DNA of 64,000 nt, from the NCBI GenBank assembly GCA_036362985.1, contig JAYGXS010000007.1, forward strand, positions 19,449,074 through 19,513,073. The letters run 5' to 3'. Made by a program: the position numbers and the translations under genes. Below, piece by piece: positions 10,691 to 22,800 of this stretch; position 1 is the first letter of the stretch, and each line of letters begins with the position of its first letter. Source of the stretch: Ligula intestinalis (lineage: Eukaryota > Platyhelminthes > Cestoda > Diphyllobothriidea > Diphyllobothriidae). Below the pieces are notes generated by a model that saw nothing but the letters and a program-made list of their open reading frames with translations, was not told the origin of the DNA and searched no databases.

Positions 10691-12054
10691 TATAGGATGT
10701 CAATGAACACATCGCTATATAGGGTCTCCGTTGTCGATAGCTACATGGAGCCGTCTTTGATTCTACCGGTCATCCAAACCAGCAGATGTTGACTCAGTGT
10801 GTGTTCGAAAGGTGTTTTTCTGAAATATAAACAGTCAGCTTCCGATAGGGCCTCATTTAAAAGCATGCTTTTCCAGCCCAAAAATATCTCAATAATACCT
10901 CTGAGCGAATTACTATCCATCTTCTTTTAGTTGAAATGCTTCATCCAACTCTTCGCAGAGAGAAAATGAAACAATAGCAGGATTTTTTATGCTTTTCAAA
11001 TGAAATCGTTATCCTGTTTACTTGTAGACCGTTTTGGTGTACCTTTTTTGGCTCTAGGCTTTGTTCTATTGCTGCTAATTCTTCCAAATGTGACCTTTAT
11101 TGTAATGAAAGAACTAGTTAGTGCTTTAAATGGAAGCTAGTCCATTGATTATTTCATAATTAACGTACGACATGTGCTTGGATGTTGTAATAGCACGGCG
11201 TTATACAGGCATAATCACAGGACAGTACGGGTACTCAGTATAAATTTGTTTAAGCCTTCCCACTTTTGTGCAATAAAACGAATAACTATTAAATACTTTT
11301 ATCATAGCGTTTTGTGGCACCCAGCGTCGTGGATTTCCAAACTATAATCAATAACGCAACCTTTACGCCCGTCTTTCTGGAAAACAGTGTCGTGCAAAAG
11401 TACTCATTAATCCCTACTCCCTGCATGTTTTCCTACGAAAACGGTGATTAAAGGGTTTTATGGGTGGGGAATTTAGACACGCAGTGAAAAACCGTTAAAT
11501 AAATGTTAAATCCATTTTTATTTTACTTTATTTAGAAGTATTGACAATTTAAGGCTGTAGATTTTCCTAATATTTTTTATCGTTTCAATGATTGCGGGAA
11601 AATCCGATTATCAAATCGCACGTTTTTTGAAGTTCTCAAAAAATTAAAATGCTGGTTAGGAAGTCGTCTATTTCAAATTACCTGAGGTCCAACTTACCAT
11701 TCTGGAGTTAGATTAATATAGCCTGCGGCACGAAGCGCCGCGCACACCTTCAATATACACGTGGAACAACCTGCCCCTAGCGGTCGCAGCAAGCAACCCT
11801 GACTACATTTTTTCACTTTACATCTACTTCTAAAAAAATTCTATCTCTGCCTATCCTATTTTCCCACCCACAAAACTCTATAACCACCGTTCCTTCAGGA
11901 AAAATATTGGGACTGGGGGATATGAGTGGCCTACATAAGCTACTTTTGCTCAACGTCTTTTCTCATATCCACCTTCAGCGGATGTACGGTGGTGTTAGAT
12001 CAGTCTTTTTCTGATTCTAGAAGGGATTTGTCTGAGAACCTAATGAGAAAGACG
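10691..12054. other. No feature recognised
   Basis: AT-rich sequence with no convincing frame or repeat. Confidence 0.4.
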
Positions 12055-12180
12055 TAGCTCAGTAGTCGAAGATGCGATCGCTGGAGCAAGAAGTGTATTA
12101 ACCGGACGTTTTGGATTTGCCAAAAACCCTTTTTTCAGAGGTAACCGTAGAAAAGAGTGGTCCATGCAGAACATATGTAC
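12055..12180 (-). mobile_element. Solo terminal fragment of PLE family E
   Basis: On the minus strand it reads AAATCCAAAACGTCCGG, a short spacer, CTTGCTCCAGCGATCGC and ATCTTCGACTACTGA. These match the end of the family E arms near 52.12 and 53.43 kb. Only the GTC-side half of the hammerhead-like motif is left, and it is mutated. Confidence 0.5.
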
Positions 12181-14854
12181 ATGAAAAAGTATCTTTTCAA
12201 TGTTTATTCGAAAACATCTGATTTTAACCAAACCCAGACCATTTTGCTTTAATAAAGTAAATTTGACTTGCATTCGCCTTTATTACAAGTTGTGCTGAAT
12301 CTCAACTAAATTGCACAAACGTAACAAACTACACCAAATATATATGACTTAATTGCCCATTAAGATTTAACCTATGATAGTTTATAAGTCTAGATGTCCA
12401 CAGCCAGTTTGGATAATACTAGGTATAGGAAACATGATCCTTTTAATTTACATAACATATTCCTTTACAAAGCAAAATGAAGAGTCCCACATGCAGAATC
12501 CATAAACAACTTTAATGTGCGTTTGATGTACCTTAAGGTATGTTTTTTTAATTTATCGGGCGCCATTGCTGATATTCTGATAAAATAGGAACCTTTCAGG
12601 CAAAACTCTGCCGTCCAAATTTAACTGCGTAGATTTTTGGCAATTAAATCAAAGGTTTCCTGCGTAAGCTTTGCTCTAAATTGCGTTGTGTGTTTTCGAA
12701 ACAAGTATGTCCAAAGCTTTACTGACGGCGGAATGGTCCACTTTATATGCAAAACGGTACCAAACACATCTGTGTGTTATTTACTTTGATTGAAGAACAG
12801 AAAATTTATTAAAGGAATGCAATTTAAGTTTTTTATACTCAAAAGGGAGGTTAAACAAATCTTCTGATTCTTTGATTTAATTCCTCCCGAGAAAAGCACA
12901 ACTTGGCATTTTTTAACCTGGAGGCCAACTCAATGTATAAACAAGGCAAATATATGATGCACATGCACACATTATCACGGTGAATTGCATTCCACTTGCC
13001 GACTAATATATTCAGAATTTATTGGAAACTCTGGAGCAACTCTAAACTAGCTAGCCTACTTTCAGAAATGAATGAGTCCTATGAACAGTTAAAGCTTCAA
13101 GTTTCGTTTTGAAAAAAGCTTCTTTTGGTTGTAGGAGTCGACAAATTTCCAATAGCATACGCAGCAACCTCGAGAAAAGGTCTCATTTGCTATGCAAGCA
13201 TGAACTGTGCCCTTCTGCATATATTTTAGATTCAATTTATCATTTGAATTGCAATTAAACCTCTCCTGTAAGCTATGTGGTCATTGTTTACACCTCTGTT
13301 AGAAGTCAGGACCACAATTAGGTTACGCAAACCGACTCTGTGCGCAGAACAGAAACTTGGGCAAGCAATGCAGGTATCATGGCCAAACTTCATTTAACAA
13401 TGTGAACGTATTCTCCTCCTCCTGCCAGAGCTCATTCGACCTTAGTCCTTTTTATTCTAACAGTTGCTACCTGAATGTCTTAATTTAAACCGCCTCTTAC
13501 TAACCTTTATATTCCTCGCATTCCCCAATGCCTCTTTACTAATCATGTTAATTAGAATGCAGGAATCCCAAGATCTTTAATTTGAAGGAAATACGTTGTT
13601 TTTTAAATCAAAGTAGCCTGGGTAAGTGTAAAACGAAGAATTTATATTTTAACACTACTGGAGCAACCTATAGGCATCTGATGTGAGCGATAAGCAGCGG
13701 CCACAGTTTGCGTCAGCCTGTATCGATCGGCTCTAGTGTCTTAAATTTTTTCTATGATATTTTTGATAGGGCATAGCATTGTAGGAATTTTTTCCTCTAA
13801 AAGGGCCGATTAGTTCTTGAGACTGTAGACTGTGATAACTCGTGCAGCAAACGGCATATTGGAGCAGACGCCATGTACAAAGCCCCCAGAGAAATAAATA
13901 AGAGACGATTGATAGAACTGACGCTAGACAACAATTGATATAACCAGCACTTGTTCTGGGCAAATATACTCACGTTTGATGAAGACCTGAGGAATCAGCG
14001 TCGAAAATATACTCAACAAAGTAACTTTGTTTTTCCAAAAAACGGATTTTACCAATGTATTTTAATTTGCCTCTTCCATTTATAAAGCATACTGACGTAG
14101 TGAACATTTATCGAAATCAAACCCACATCTGCCACCATTTAGCACCGACTTGTAGGCGAGTTTCCGAATCTGTTACGTGTAAATAAATTCAGTAGCCTCG
14201 TCTGTGCCAAAGAAATTATATAAACCAGAGGTTATTTTTGATCAGTGACACTAATTCCCAGGTACGGACAAAATCAATTATGCCTTTTAGGGATATGCAC
14301 AATGTAAACAAAGGCTTTGGTCAAATTATGGAGTGAAAGTTAATATGGCGAAAAAACTAGTCTCCTTGACCAAAGAAATACAAGAAAGAATGCTTTTTGC
14401 ACGTGTCCCCTATAAAAAACATACTTGACTTTATAAAAACATTGAAAGTCTTAAACAGGCCATCGTATTTCTTCAGTAGTCATTCCCTTTTAAGCCTACC
14501 TAGACTGATGGTCAAAAAGGGGCTTGATAAAATGCAGACCTACCAAGATAAAGAAATACTGCGTGTTTAAATCCATGACGTTAATAAATATAACAAATTG
14601 AAATTTTGTCTTAGCCCTAGTCCTGAAGTCATCATTTTCCCTATCGAAAGCCTATCATTCGGATAAACTGAAAGCTTAGCCCTAATAAAATCATAAAATT
14701 TTTAATTGTACAAAGGGGCTCCCGATGAACTAATGAAATTCCTATTAAATATAGCAGACAGGCAATCACTGATCGGTTATAGGACTCAATATCTTCTTGT
14801 GCCTTCGGGCTCACTATTAAGCCGCAACGGCACAGCAAATGATGGTAAGGTCAG
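12181..14854. other. No feature recognised
   Basis: AT-rich sequence. A weak CTGAGGA ... CGAAAAT pair near 13986-14008 recalls the PLE hammerhead-like motif, but no helix II can be drawn. Confidence 0.35.
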
Positions 14855-15058
14855 AATGGCATCCGATAAAGACAAAAAGGACTGAAATGGCCAATCCTGA
14901 TACATTAGCCGTCATTCGCCACTCATAGCCAACCCCAAGTGGTGCCCCCTGGGTCCGAAGCTGCGAATTTGTTAATTGGAAGTGCAACACCCTCAGCACT
15001 ACGGCACGGGCTTCTTACCTTGCCGGTTTTGATCGAGCAACAGTGTTGGAATTCTAAC
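14855..15058 (-). mobile_element. tRNA-headed SINE, copy 8 (left half of head-to-head pair)
   Basis: On the minus strand the leader words GATCAAAACCGGCAAGG and AAGCCCGTGCCGTAG run into a decayed head. Then come CACTTGGGGTTGGCTATGAG and GAATGACGGCTAAT, the ribozyme-like body, and a tail with TTTTTGTCTTTATCGGATG. It is followed at once by a plus-strand copy. Confidence 0.6.
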
Positions 15059-15059
15059 T

Positions 15060-15212
15060 AACAAGGTCACTGGTTCCAAGCTCAGAATCGCCGCACCCTG
15101 GGTCGAGTATGGCAGACTGATGATAGTTAATAAGCCAGAAATGCTCATTACACTCTGCCTTTGTCTTTGTAAGTCCCCATTCGATTAAGTGCCCCCTCTG
15201 AAGTCCTGTCTA
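15060..15212 (+). mobile_element. tRNA-headed SINE, copy 9 (right half of head-to-head pair)
   Basis: It starts inside the head near a B-box-like GGTTCCAAGC and contains CGCACCCTGGGTCGAGTATGG. It carries one of the better hammerhead-like cores and ends with GCCTTTGTCTTTGTAAG and CTCTGAAGTCCTGTC. The pair with copy 8 has tails pointing outward. Confidence 0.6.
15111..15159 (+). ncRNA. Hammerhead-like fold in SINE copy 9
   Basis: The core CTGATGA (15116-15122) and GAAA are both perfect. Helix II is TAGTT, loop AATA, AGCCA, with one mismatch and a wobble. Helix III is ATG, loop CT, CAT, followed by T. For helix I, GGCAGA and TCTGCC are fully complementary, although both differ from the family form GACTGG/CCAGTC. 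Four extra bases (ACAC) sit between the cleavage-site position and helix I, which may disturb activity. No assay is implied. Confidence 0.5.
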
Positions 15213-18200
15213 ACAAACCAACAATTGTGGCCGAGATCGTCAAAGGTTAGGGTAAGTGAAAGGGAAATGAAACAATCGTTATATACTTGCAACCTGTACA
15301 TGTTAGATTAAGAGGTCGTCTTAAGTTCTTATGTTCAAGCTGCTGTCAAGATCGCCGTCGCGAACTGTCAAAAGCCTTCGACAATAGACAGATAGTTTAT
15401 TTATTCTGTGGAAAGTAATGACAATTTTAAATGAAAAACAAGTGTGTTTGATAAGGTTATTGGCTGCACATCTATGCTCCTTGTTAGTTTCGGGTGTTGG
15501 AAACAGCCTCTTTGAAAACGTGAATGCCGAAAACTTTAAATGTGATGACCAGAGATCATAACGATCACAAAAGATAATGGTTTGAACATATCTTTACAAG
15601 TACAGATGGCATTAGCATATTTCCTTCCGAAACCACTTTGTTTTTTTATTTTCTAGAATACTTTTCCTGCAAGCTTTCCACCAGAAGATTTATTAAGCTT
15701 TTTTATGACCGAATGATTGCCAGTTGAATAAGGCACATTTATGTTTCGTTGGGTATTTATGTTCCAGCCAATAAACGGACATTCCGTTTTTAATGAACAC
15801 TTTCAAGAAGATAATAATGAGTTTCAGTTTTAATGGTCTTTAGCACTGCTGTTAAATTCTCAAGAGACTTAAGACTGCATATCTAGTTCCTGGATGGAAG
15901 TTATGAGCTGATTGGGGAACTGTGGGAAAGAAAGCCTTTTTAATATACCATTTAATTTAAAATCTGCCTACCATAATTTGTTTCGCTCTATAGCTTTAAT
16001 CGACTCCCAAAAAGCCCAAATATAGGTGAAAATGGGTCATATGCTTTAGGGAGAACTTTCACCAGAATTATTAGGAGAAATATGTTCTTCATCTTTTTCT
16101 TTGTGAGTTTATGACAACGAACTTTCATACTCCTATACTTAAACGTATTTCAAAATTTGCCGAAGAAAGGTGACGGCAAACACGTTCAAATAAATAATTT
16201 CACTTAACTATATATATTTATTGTTTTTAATTGTACATTGATCTGTCGTTCAGGATGTATCAACTCTGGCTAGACGAGAGTGCAAAACTCGAGTGTAGCA
16301 GCAATGTTTGCAGCTACACTATAGCTTTTTACTTCTATGTGACGACGGCCAACATAGCCAGCTGTAGCTATTCCAGAGTGCGTGCCTGTGCCGAAATACT
16401 TCTTTAATATATATTTCTATAAAGTACTTAATTGTTGAACTTAATTGCCTTAACTTGACCATCGCATTTTTAAGATTTTGGAAGGTAGGATCGTAAAAAT
16501 ATAAAAGAGTCACAAGTAAACATTTACAGAGCTTTTGAGAGAAATATCTTTTCAGAAGAGCTGGACATGAGTTGGCTTTGTCTTTTTTTCCTCCATGACC
16601 AATATATTAATCACCTTCGTGTCTCAGTATTCCAAAATTGACGCTAGATTTTTAATACAAGGTGTCAGTTTTAGTTGGTTTTCCTATTAGCTCGCCGCTG
16701 GTTAGGATTTAACCACTGTTGGAGAAAAAGTACACCAATAGAAGCATAGGCCTTAATTTATAATTTGCAGCAGAACCGCAATCGAGTAATCTCAGACGTT
16801 TAGGTTAAACAGAATGATAACTTTATGCATCGACGTTCAATCAAAACACATCTTAAATTGTCTAGTCTTGCTTATTAATTGAAACTTATTCGTTATTTTT
16901 ATCTTCATGAACTTAGCCTACTTATGAAGAACAAATAGAATAAATATGGTAAATCGGTTAAGAAGTCAACAATACTTTTCATGGTCACATCTACATTTAA
17001 ATATTATTCCACAAGCCCCTGAAATTTTACGAAAAAACAGATTGCTGTTGTTCTTTTACAAATCTTACAATCATGGGACTGCAAATCATGACCATGCAGT
17101 TCTGCAGTTTGCATGGGATGACTAATTGTTTTAAAACAATACATTATGCGATTCAGCTGCTGGTTTCGTTCACTAGCCAACGGTCCGTCACCTTTAGTAG
17201 ACGAAACAAACCAACCATTTATATTGATTAATATTAAAGTAGCAAGACCATCTGTACTTCAAGTTAAGTATCTGAATAGCATTTTCGCTTTACCTTTCAT
17301 TCCGATGGTCCTGCAGAACACCAGTTAACCAACGTTCCAGGTGGCCAAAGCTTAGTTTCAGACTCAAACAACATTAAGCAGATTTTTCGCTGCCTTTGTT
17401 GTCTTTTATCTGTCTCTGCTTATCTTCCCTAGGGCTGGTTTTAAATTTCAGAAGAATAATTCATTTCTCCCGGAAAGAGGCAAAAAAAATCACGCTTGTG
17501 TCAAGTATTAAAGCTGCTATTTATATTACAGGAAAAACGCTACATTAATAAAATACCAATTGAGGAATAAATCCTTCATCTGCACATTTTTCTAACATTC
17601 CTTCAACTGAAATGCCTTATAAATCGATTTTTTGCGAACGATTACGCAAAAAGCATTCTCCTACAAAAGTGTACCTGCCGAATATATAGTGATTAATGCT
17701 TTTAAAAAAGCGACGAAAAAAGTAATTAAGCGCATCCATTTGGTGGAATGCATGCAAAGTAATCAGGGTTTTAGTGTGAATCGACCTTATTCGCGTGGCT
17801 GATAAAGAAGCTAATCGGAATCCTGAATATCATAAATATATATGGTAGGGATTTGCTGTACACAAGGAGTTTTGCAAACAGATCAAAGGTTAACTAATTT
17901 TCGCTATACTATGTATTCCAAGTTACTAAATATGAAATAAGTGAAGCAATTTATATTCAAAATTGGTCTGAATTAATCCATAACGACGACAACGCAATGA
18001 TCTACGGAGGACGTGTTTAATAAGGCCAAATATAAGCTTCACAACTGCCTTTGTGGAATAAGTGCAATTTTAACGATCGACTCGTCTGCGGATGTTCCCG
18101 TTGACAAATTTGCGCGAGTAGCCTTTAAATTTGAATACGAATCGAAACGATTGCATTTCAGGAATCCTGCCTGACTAGTGTGCCATCAGTCTATAGGTGG

Positions 18201-19315
18201 TTCACTCGATTTCATTTAGTAAACAAATTTTCGTTAACCTGATTATACTTAATGCAGATTTTTCTTCGATTTATTTGAAGAACTTGAAGAACAAGTCTAT
18301 CCAAAATAAATTGAAGGTAAGGCAAGAAATTAGTTCTCAAAACAAGGTAAATGTCCTTATTTTTTCACCAGTTTATTTGATATAGATACATACAAACATT
18401 AGCCTATTAATTCAGCAAGTTTTAATTAAACAGAATGAGCTGTGGTCCAATGGAACACACATTGGATTCTTGAGTCCTTTTTTATACATCAGATCTAAGT
18501 AAAACTTTGTGCATTTGTGAAATAAAGCTTGGTATGTTAGGTAAAGTTAACTAAGTGTCAAACATAGAATAAGAAGTGAATTTTACTTGTCTCCTTTCAC
18601 CTTAAGTTAAGGAAAAGCGAGGCCCGCAGTTTTCAGTCTGACAAAAATAATCTGTTTAAAATCCTGAAAAGCTCTTCCTGAAACATAAAGACGTCTTGAC
18701 TTTGGACGCTATCATGTTAGAAGTTCTCTGAATACTATCCCAGTCAGGCCAGTTAAAAAAGTGCAAATATCTTAAGCTGTATCACGCATTTTGTTCATGC
18801 ATGGCCTATTATGATCTACATCGTTTTAATGTTAAATTAAAGTTCAATGAAAAAAATTAAAAAAAGCGTTTGATCAATGTTATCAAGCTATCGTAAAATT
18901 GAAGTATTTAATACAAGACCATACGATTAACAAGATGGCTATGCCTTTAAACATCTGAATTTTAAATATATTTTACTCTAAAAATATAGAAAAATGGCAC
19001 TGCGAATCGCAGATAACATACTTGGTCACGCATATTTGCATGTCAAATAAAATACGTAATTTTTATGAACCAATCCCTTGTTCACCTTAACTTTCGATTC
19101 GTTCACCAAATACAGTCACACATCATCAGCAGAGCAGATAAACAAACTGTTAAAATTGACCCATCTTCAATCAGATGGGCCCTTCGGAAATTCTGTTATG
19201 TAGTTGAACATAAAAATCGCTCTTTTTTATTTGGAGGGTCTTGGAGAACACGAGCAAGCCCACGCTCCATGTGACCAACGCTTAAAAACAGAGTCAAGCA
19301 TACAATATTTCTGGG
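15213..19315. other. No feature recognised
   Basis: Four kilobases of AT-rich sequence with only short open frames. I see no repeat family member or RNA gene. Confidence 0.4.
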
Positions 19316-19525
19316 CAAAGACATGGGAGATTAGAATGGCCCTGTCTGCCTCATAAGCTGTCATTAGCGCATCACACCCAGACTGTACCAGTCAAGTCTC
19401 GAACTCGCGACCTCTTTTATCAAAGTCAAGTGTCCTAACCATTGATCAACTAGTTCGTTGTGTTGCCGAGTTAGATCGAGGAATATTGACACTCATTGAT
19501 TAACGTTCACCTAACCGCTAACGAG
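19316..19525 (-). mobile_element. tRNA-headed SINE, copy 10 (left half of pair)
   Basis: On the minus strand a leader with GAGTGTCAATATTCCTCG leads to a head with A-box-like AGTTGATCAATGGTTAGGAC and B-box-like CGCGAGTTCGAGAC. The body follows with CTAATGACAGC, a hairpin, GGCAGACAGG, GGCCATTCTAATC and TCCCATGTCTTTG. Head quality is good and the ribozyme-like core is mutated. Confidence 0.7.
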
Positions 19526-19840
19526 CTTGGTCCTCAATAGTGACGGCGTTTGACTCTGATCCAAGAGATCGCGCGTTCGAGGCTCGGGTGGGACGCAACT
19601 TGGGTTTGGGTACGACAGGCTGACAGTGTTTAATAAGCCAAAAATAGCTATTTCAGTCTCCCTTATATTTGCCCGGTAATTCTATCCAATAACACTACTA
19701 GCTGCGACGGCTGTCAGGACCTTTTTCGAGACCCCAGGCAGAACGGGACAGGTGAGTTACGTTAGCGGTCTGGTGTACGTTCATTACTGAGAGTCAAGCA
19801 TCATTAAACAGCTTTTTCGAGCCTACAATCGCGTAACTGG
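19526..19840 (+). mobile_element. tRNA-headed SINE, copy 11 (right half of pair)
   Basis: The head (about 19521-19590) has TTGGTCCTCAATAGTGACGG and the B-box-like GCGCGTTCGAGGC. The body GGGTACGACAGGCTGACAG, hairpin, CTATTTCAGTCTCCC and a long tail follow. The tail includes AGCTGCGACGGCTGTCAGG and runs into a new leader-like GTTAGCGGTCTGGTG at about 19760, suggesting a broken tandem unit. In the ribozyme-like part (19614-19658) GAAA is AAAA. Confidence 0.7.
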
Positions 19841-22800
19841 CTTTGCGCGGGTGTTGGTCATTGATCGACGAAAATAGCCATAGTAACACGAATTTGCTTG
19901 GTTGTCAGTTGTCAATCTCCAATGGTCGACCTAAGGGGTGGTGTTAAAACTCAAGAGAATCTATCATTTCTCCCGCAGAGTGAGACTATTCCATCGGAAC
20001 AGTAAAATTCTCCGTCCCTGAGCTCATTTAAGCGTTTTTACTTTAATCTTGGTTTCACTGGATGCCAAAGTGGTGCATCTCTGCACACTTTTTACCTCTT
20101 TTCCACCCTCCACACTCTGGTCATTGTCGCCTTACCAGCCTACTATTATCAGCTTCCAACACCCTCCCCTATTCCCATGACAAGTTTACATGTGATGAAT
20201 ACAGTAGCCGCCAAAGACCATGCAAACTTCAAGATGAAATTTTACTAGGTACTTTAGCGTATATTTAGTAACACTGTTATTATTAATTCAGTTTATTGAA
20301 TTCTGCGAAAGCCTTTTAGTTATTTGAGTCGTAATTTTAGTTAGTTTAACTAAGAGTTATTGCCATTAATTTAGGGGAAATTGGGAGAAGCCTCATTTCG
20401 AAGGTATTTCCCATGGTATTACGAAAGAGAGTACCTAACTGCACGTTAATGTCGATTATCTTACGAAGGAACTCCAAAATAAGCAAAATAGGCATAAAAG
20501 ATATCCCTTCCCGAAGCAGAAGGGTTTGTTGAAAATTTTTCATATTTGAGTGAAGCCAAGTTAAAATAATCGCATTAATTTGCAGTAACATCACAGATTT
20601 GTATTTTAAAAATTATGTTCAGCTATTCTGTACAGTTATTTTGCACAAAATGCAGTAAAAAAGTGTTTGTTTGAATGCATGGATTATCCGCATTTTGTCC
20701 TTGCACAAAAACAAAATTTCGAACATACTCTTTGTATCTATCTTATTGAAAAAGTTTTGGTGTAAACGTCAAAGAGATGCAGAATTTATAAATGTATCAA
20801 AGAAGACAGTAAAAAAAGGAAAACAATGACATACTTTTTGATAAACATTTAATAAATACTTATCCAATAAGACTAAATTTTGCAGAATATCTTGACTAAA
20901 GAAAATTTCTTTCCTTCAATAGAAAGTGGTTGCTCCAAGTTTTAAACTTAACATTATATCTAGATTTAGTGTTCTACTTTATAGCTCGTTTTTACGTTTT
21001 GAGAACCACGGGATTATGGAGAAAATTTTATTTTTCTCTACAAACGCTTAGTAATTCCTATAGTTCTTTTAAGAACTTAATATGCCTGATTTAGTTCATT
21101 ATTATTTTTAAATCTTCCTCAATGCATTCACCCTGGTATTCCAGTAATGATCAAACTTATACAAAGTTATGAAAATTGCATGGTTTTTGGTAACTACTGT
21201 ATTGTTGGACGTATGTTAACTTGCAACTTTTACTCACTTTCCATGTCAATGTAATGGCTTAATAAGAATTTATCAAAGGCCTTTGTATGTTCGCCAACTT
21301 CTCTTCGGAATCCTTTGGTTGGCATTTATGCAACCTTAAAATGGCTTGTGTCAAATATTACCGTTTTCTTACATATACCGCAGGCACTATACAACATGTA
21401 ATAATGTAGGACGAAGTGTTTAAGCTGACGAGTTCTCTAAAAGACTTTGAATTGAAATACCTCAAACATTAAACTGGACTGATTTTACGAGAAACAATAT
21501 TCCAAAGTCGAAGTTAATTGCTGTTGAGGACGCATACGTGCGAAACGTTAATTATTTAATTTTACGGAGTGGCTACCATTGTGTAGGCAAACACATGCAG
21601 AGTAAGCAGTATGTTATTTTTCAATGATTTTTCACCAAGCTGATAAAGATCTTAATTGTAAACCTGCATTACATCGATTATAAAATGGTGAAGGTGTTTG
21701 CTGCAAGTAAATCGTCTACCGAACTTGCCCAATGTTACCTTTGAACCGTACATGAAATAAGAAAAATGATTTGTCTCTGCTCTTTTTCTCAATTAATCCA
21801 TAACGTCGAGAATTTGCTGCGTGCACCTAGCAGTGCTGTCCGACTGCTTGTCCAATATCCACAGCCTCAATTTCATGCTGTTTCGCAGTCCGATGTTTCC
21901 AAATCACTGATCCAAAGACTCTTGACCCAACTCCTTGCACGCACAGACGCGCGCGTCTAAATAGTCGCAACTACCAAAGGGCCATTTGAAGACACCATTC
22001 CCGCGAATAACACGGCATGAGCCAATTTACTCGACACCCCCTTGGATAAGGAAACACAAAAATTACACACCTCTCGCCCTTGCACTTACTTCCAGGTCGG
22101 AAAGTAGGCAATCGACACTAGACCTGGCTTCGCCATTGGCGGCTGATTTCCGATATAGACAAAGAGGGTTCTGTGCACAAACAAATTCAACGCACATGTG
22201 CCTTTCGCCTTTTAATAAATACCCGGATTCAACCTGATGATTGTAGTGATCTGATTGCAAACATCACTTAGACGCTGCAAATTCAAGGCTGCAGGGATGA
22301 CTTGCCTTTAATAACAAAACATGCTTCAAGGGAACTGAAGTTGACGTTTCCGAAACGCCAAATGTGAGCGTGGTGAACTAGCAACCAACAGGTACTATAC
22401 GATATGGTATGTGAACCCCGGAAATCGGTTTTCGTTCTGGACGGCATGCAATCGTTGGATATCTTTTCAAGTCTTCGAAATCCGTAATGACGCATCGACT
22501 TAGCAAACTTTTTAACCGGTGCACGTAAACATTGTCACAAGGGCAATATCCCAGAGGTTTTAGCTACGCTTATGTGCGTTCTTGAGCGGCAAAAATTATA
22601 AAAAACTCAAATTCAGAACAAGACGTTATAAGAGTAATACACATCCCATACAACTGCTAGCATAAAGATGCCGATGCAATTTCAAAGACAGGTAGCAAAC
22701 CGTCTAACTTGATATTCCCTATTGTACATGCGGAAACTGGTGGGTCTTCTGAAAAACTCCCAGTCTAAAAATGGATAACCCGTTTTTGGCGATGTAACTA

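Noticed and set aside
13986..14008. CTGAGGA followed by CGAAAAT, resembling a hammerhead core
   Set aside because: No helix II can be formed between the two strands and no repeat flanks were found.
22090..22170. Minus-strand 81-bp block with a CACAG acceptor and a GTAAGT donor
   Set aside because: The splice signals are good but the block is short, encodes no recognisable motif, and no partner exon with matching phase was found.
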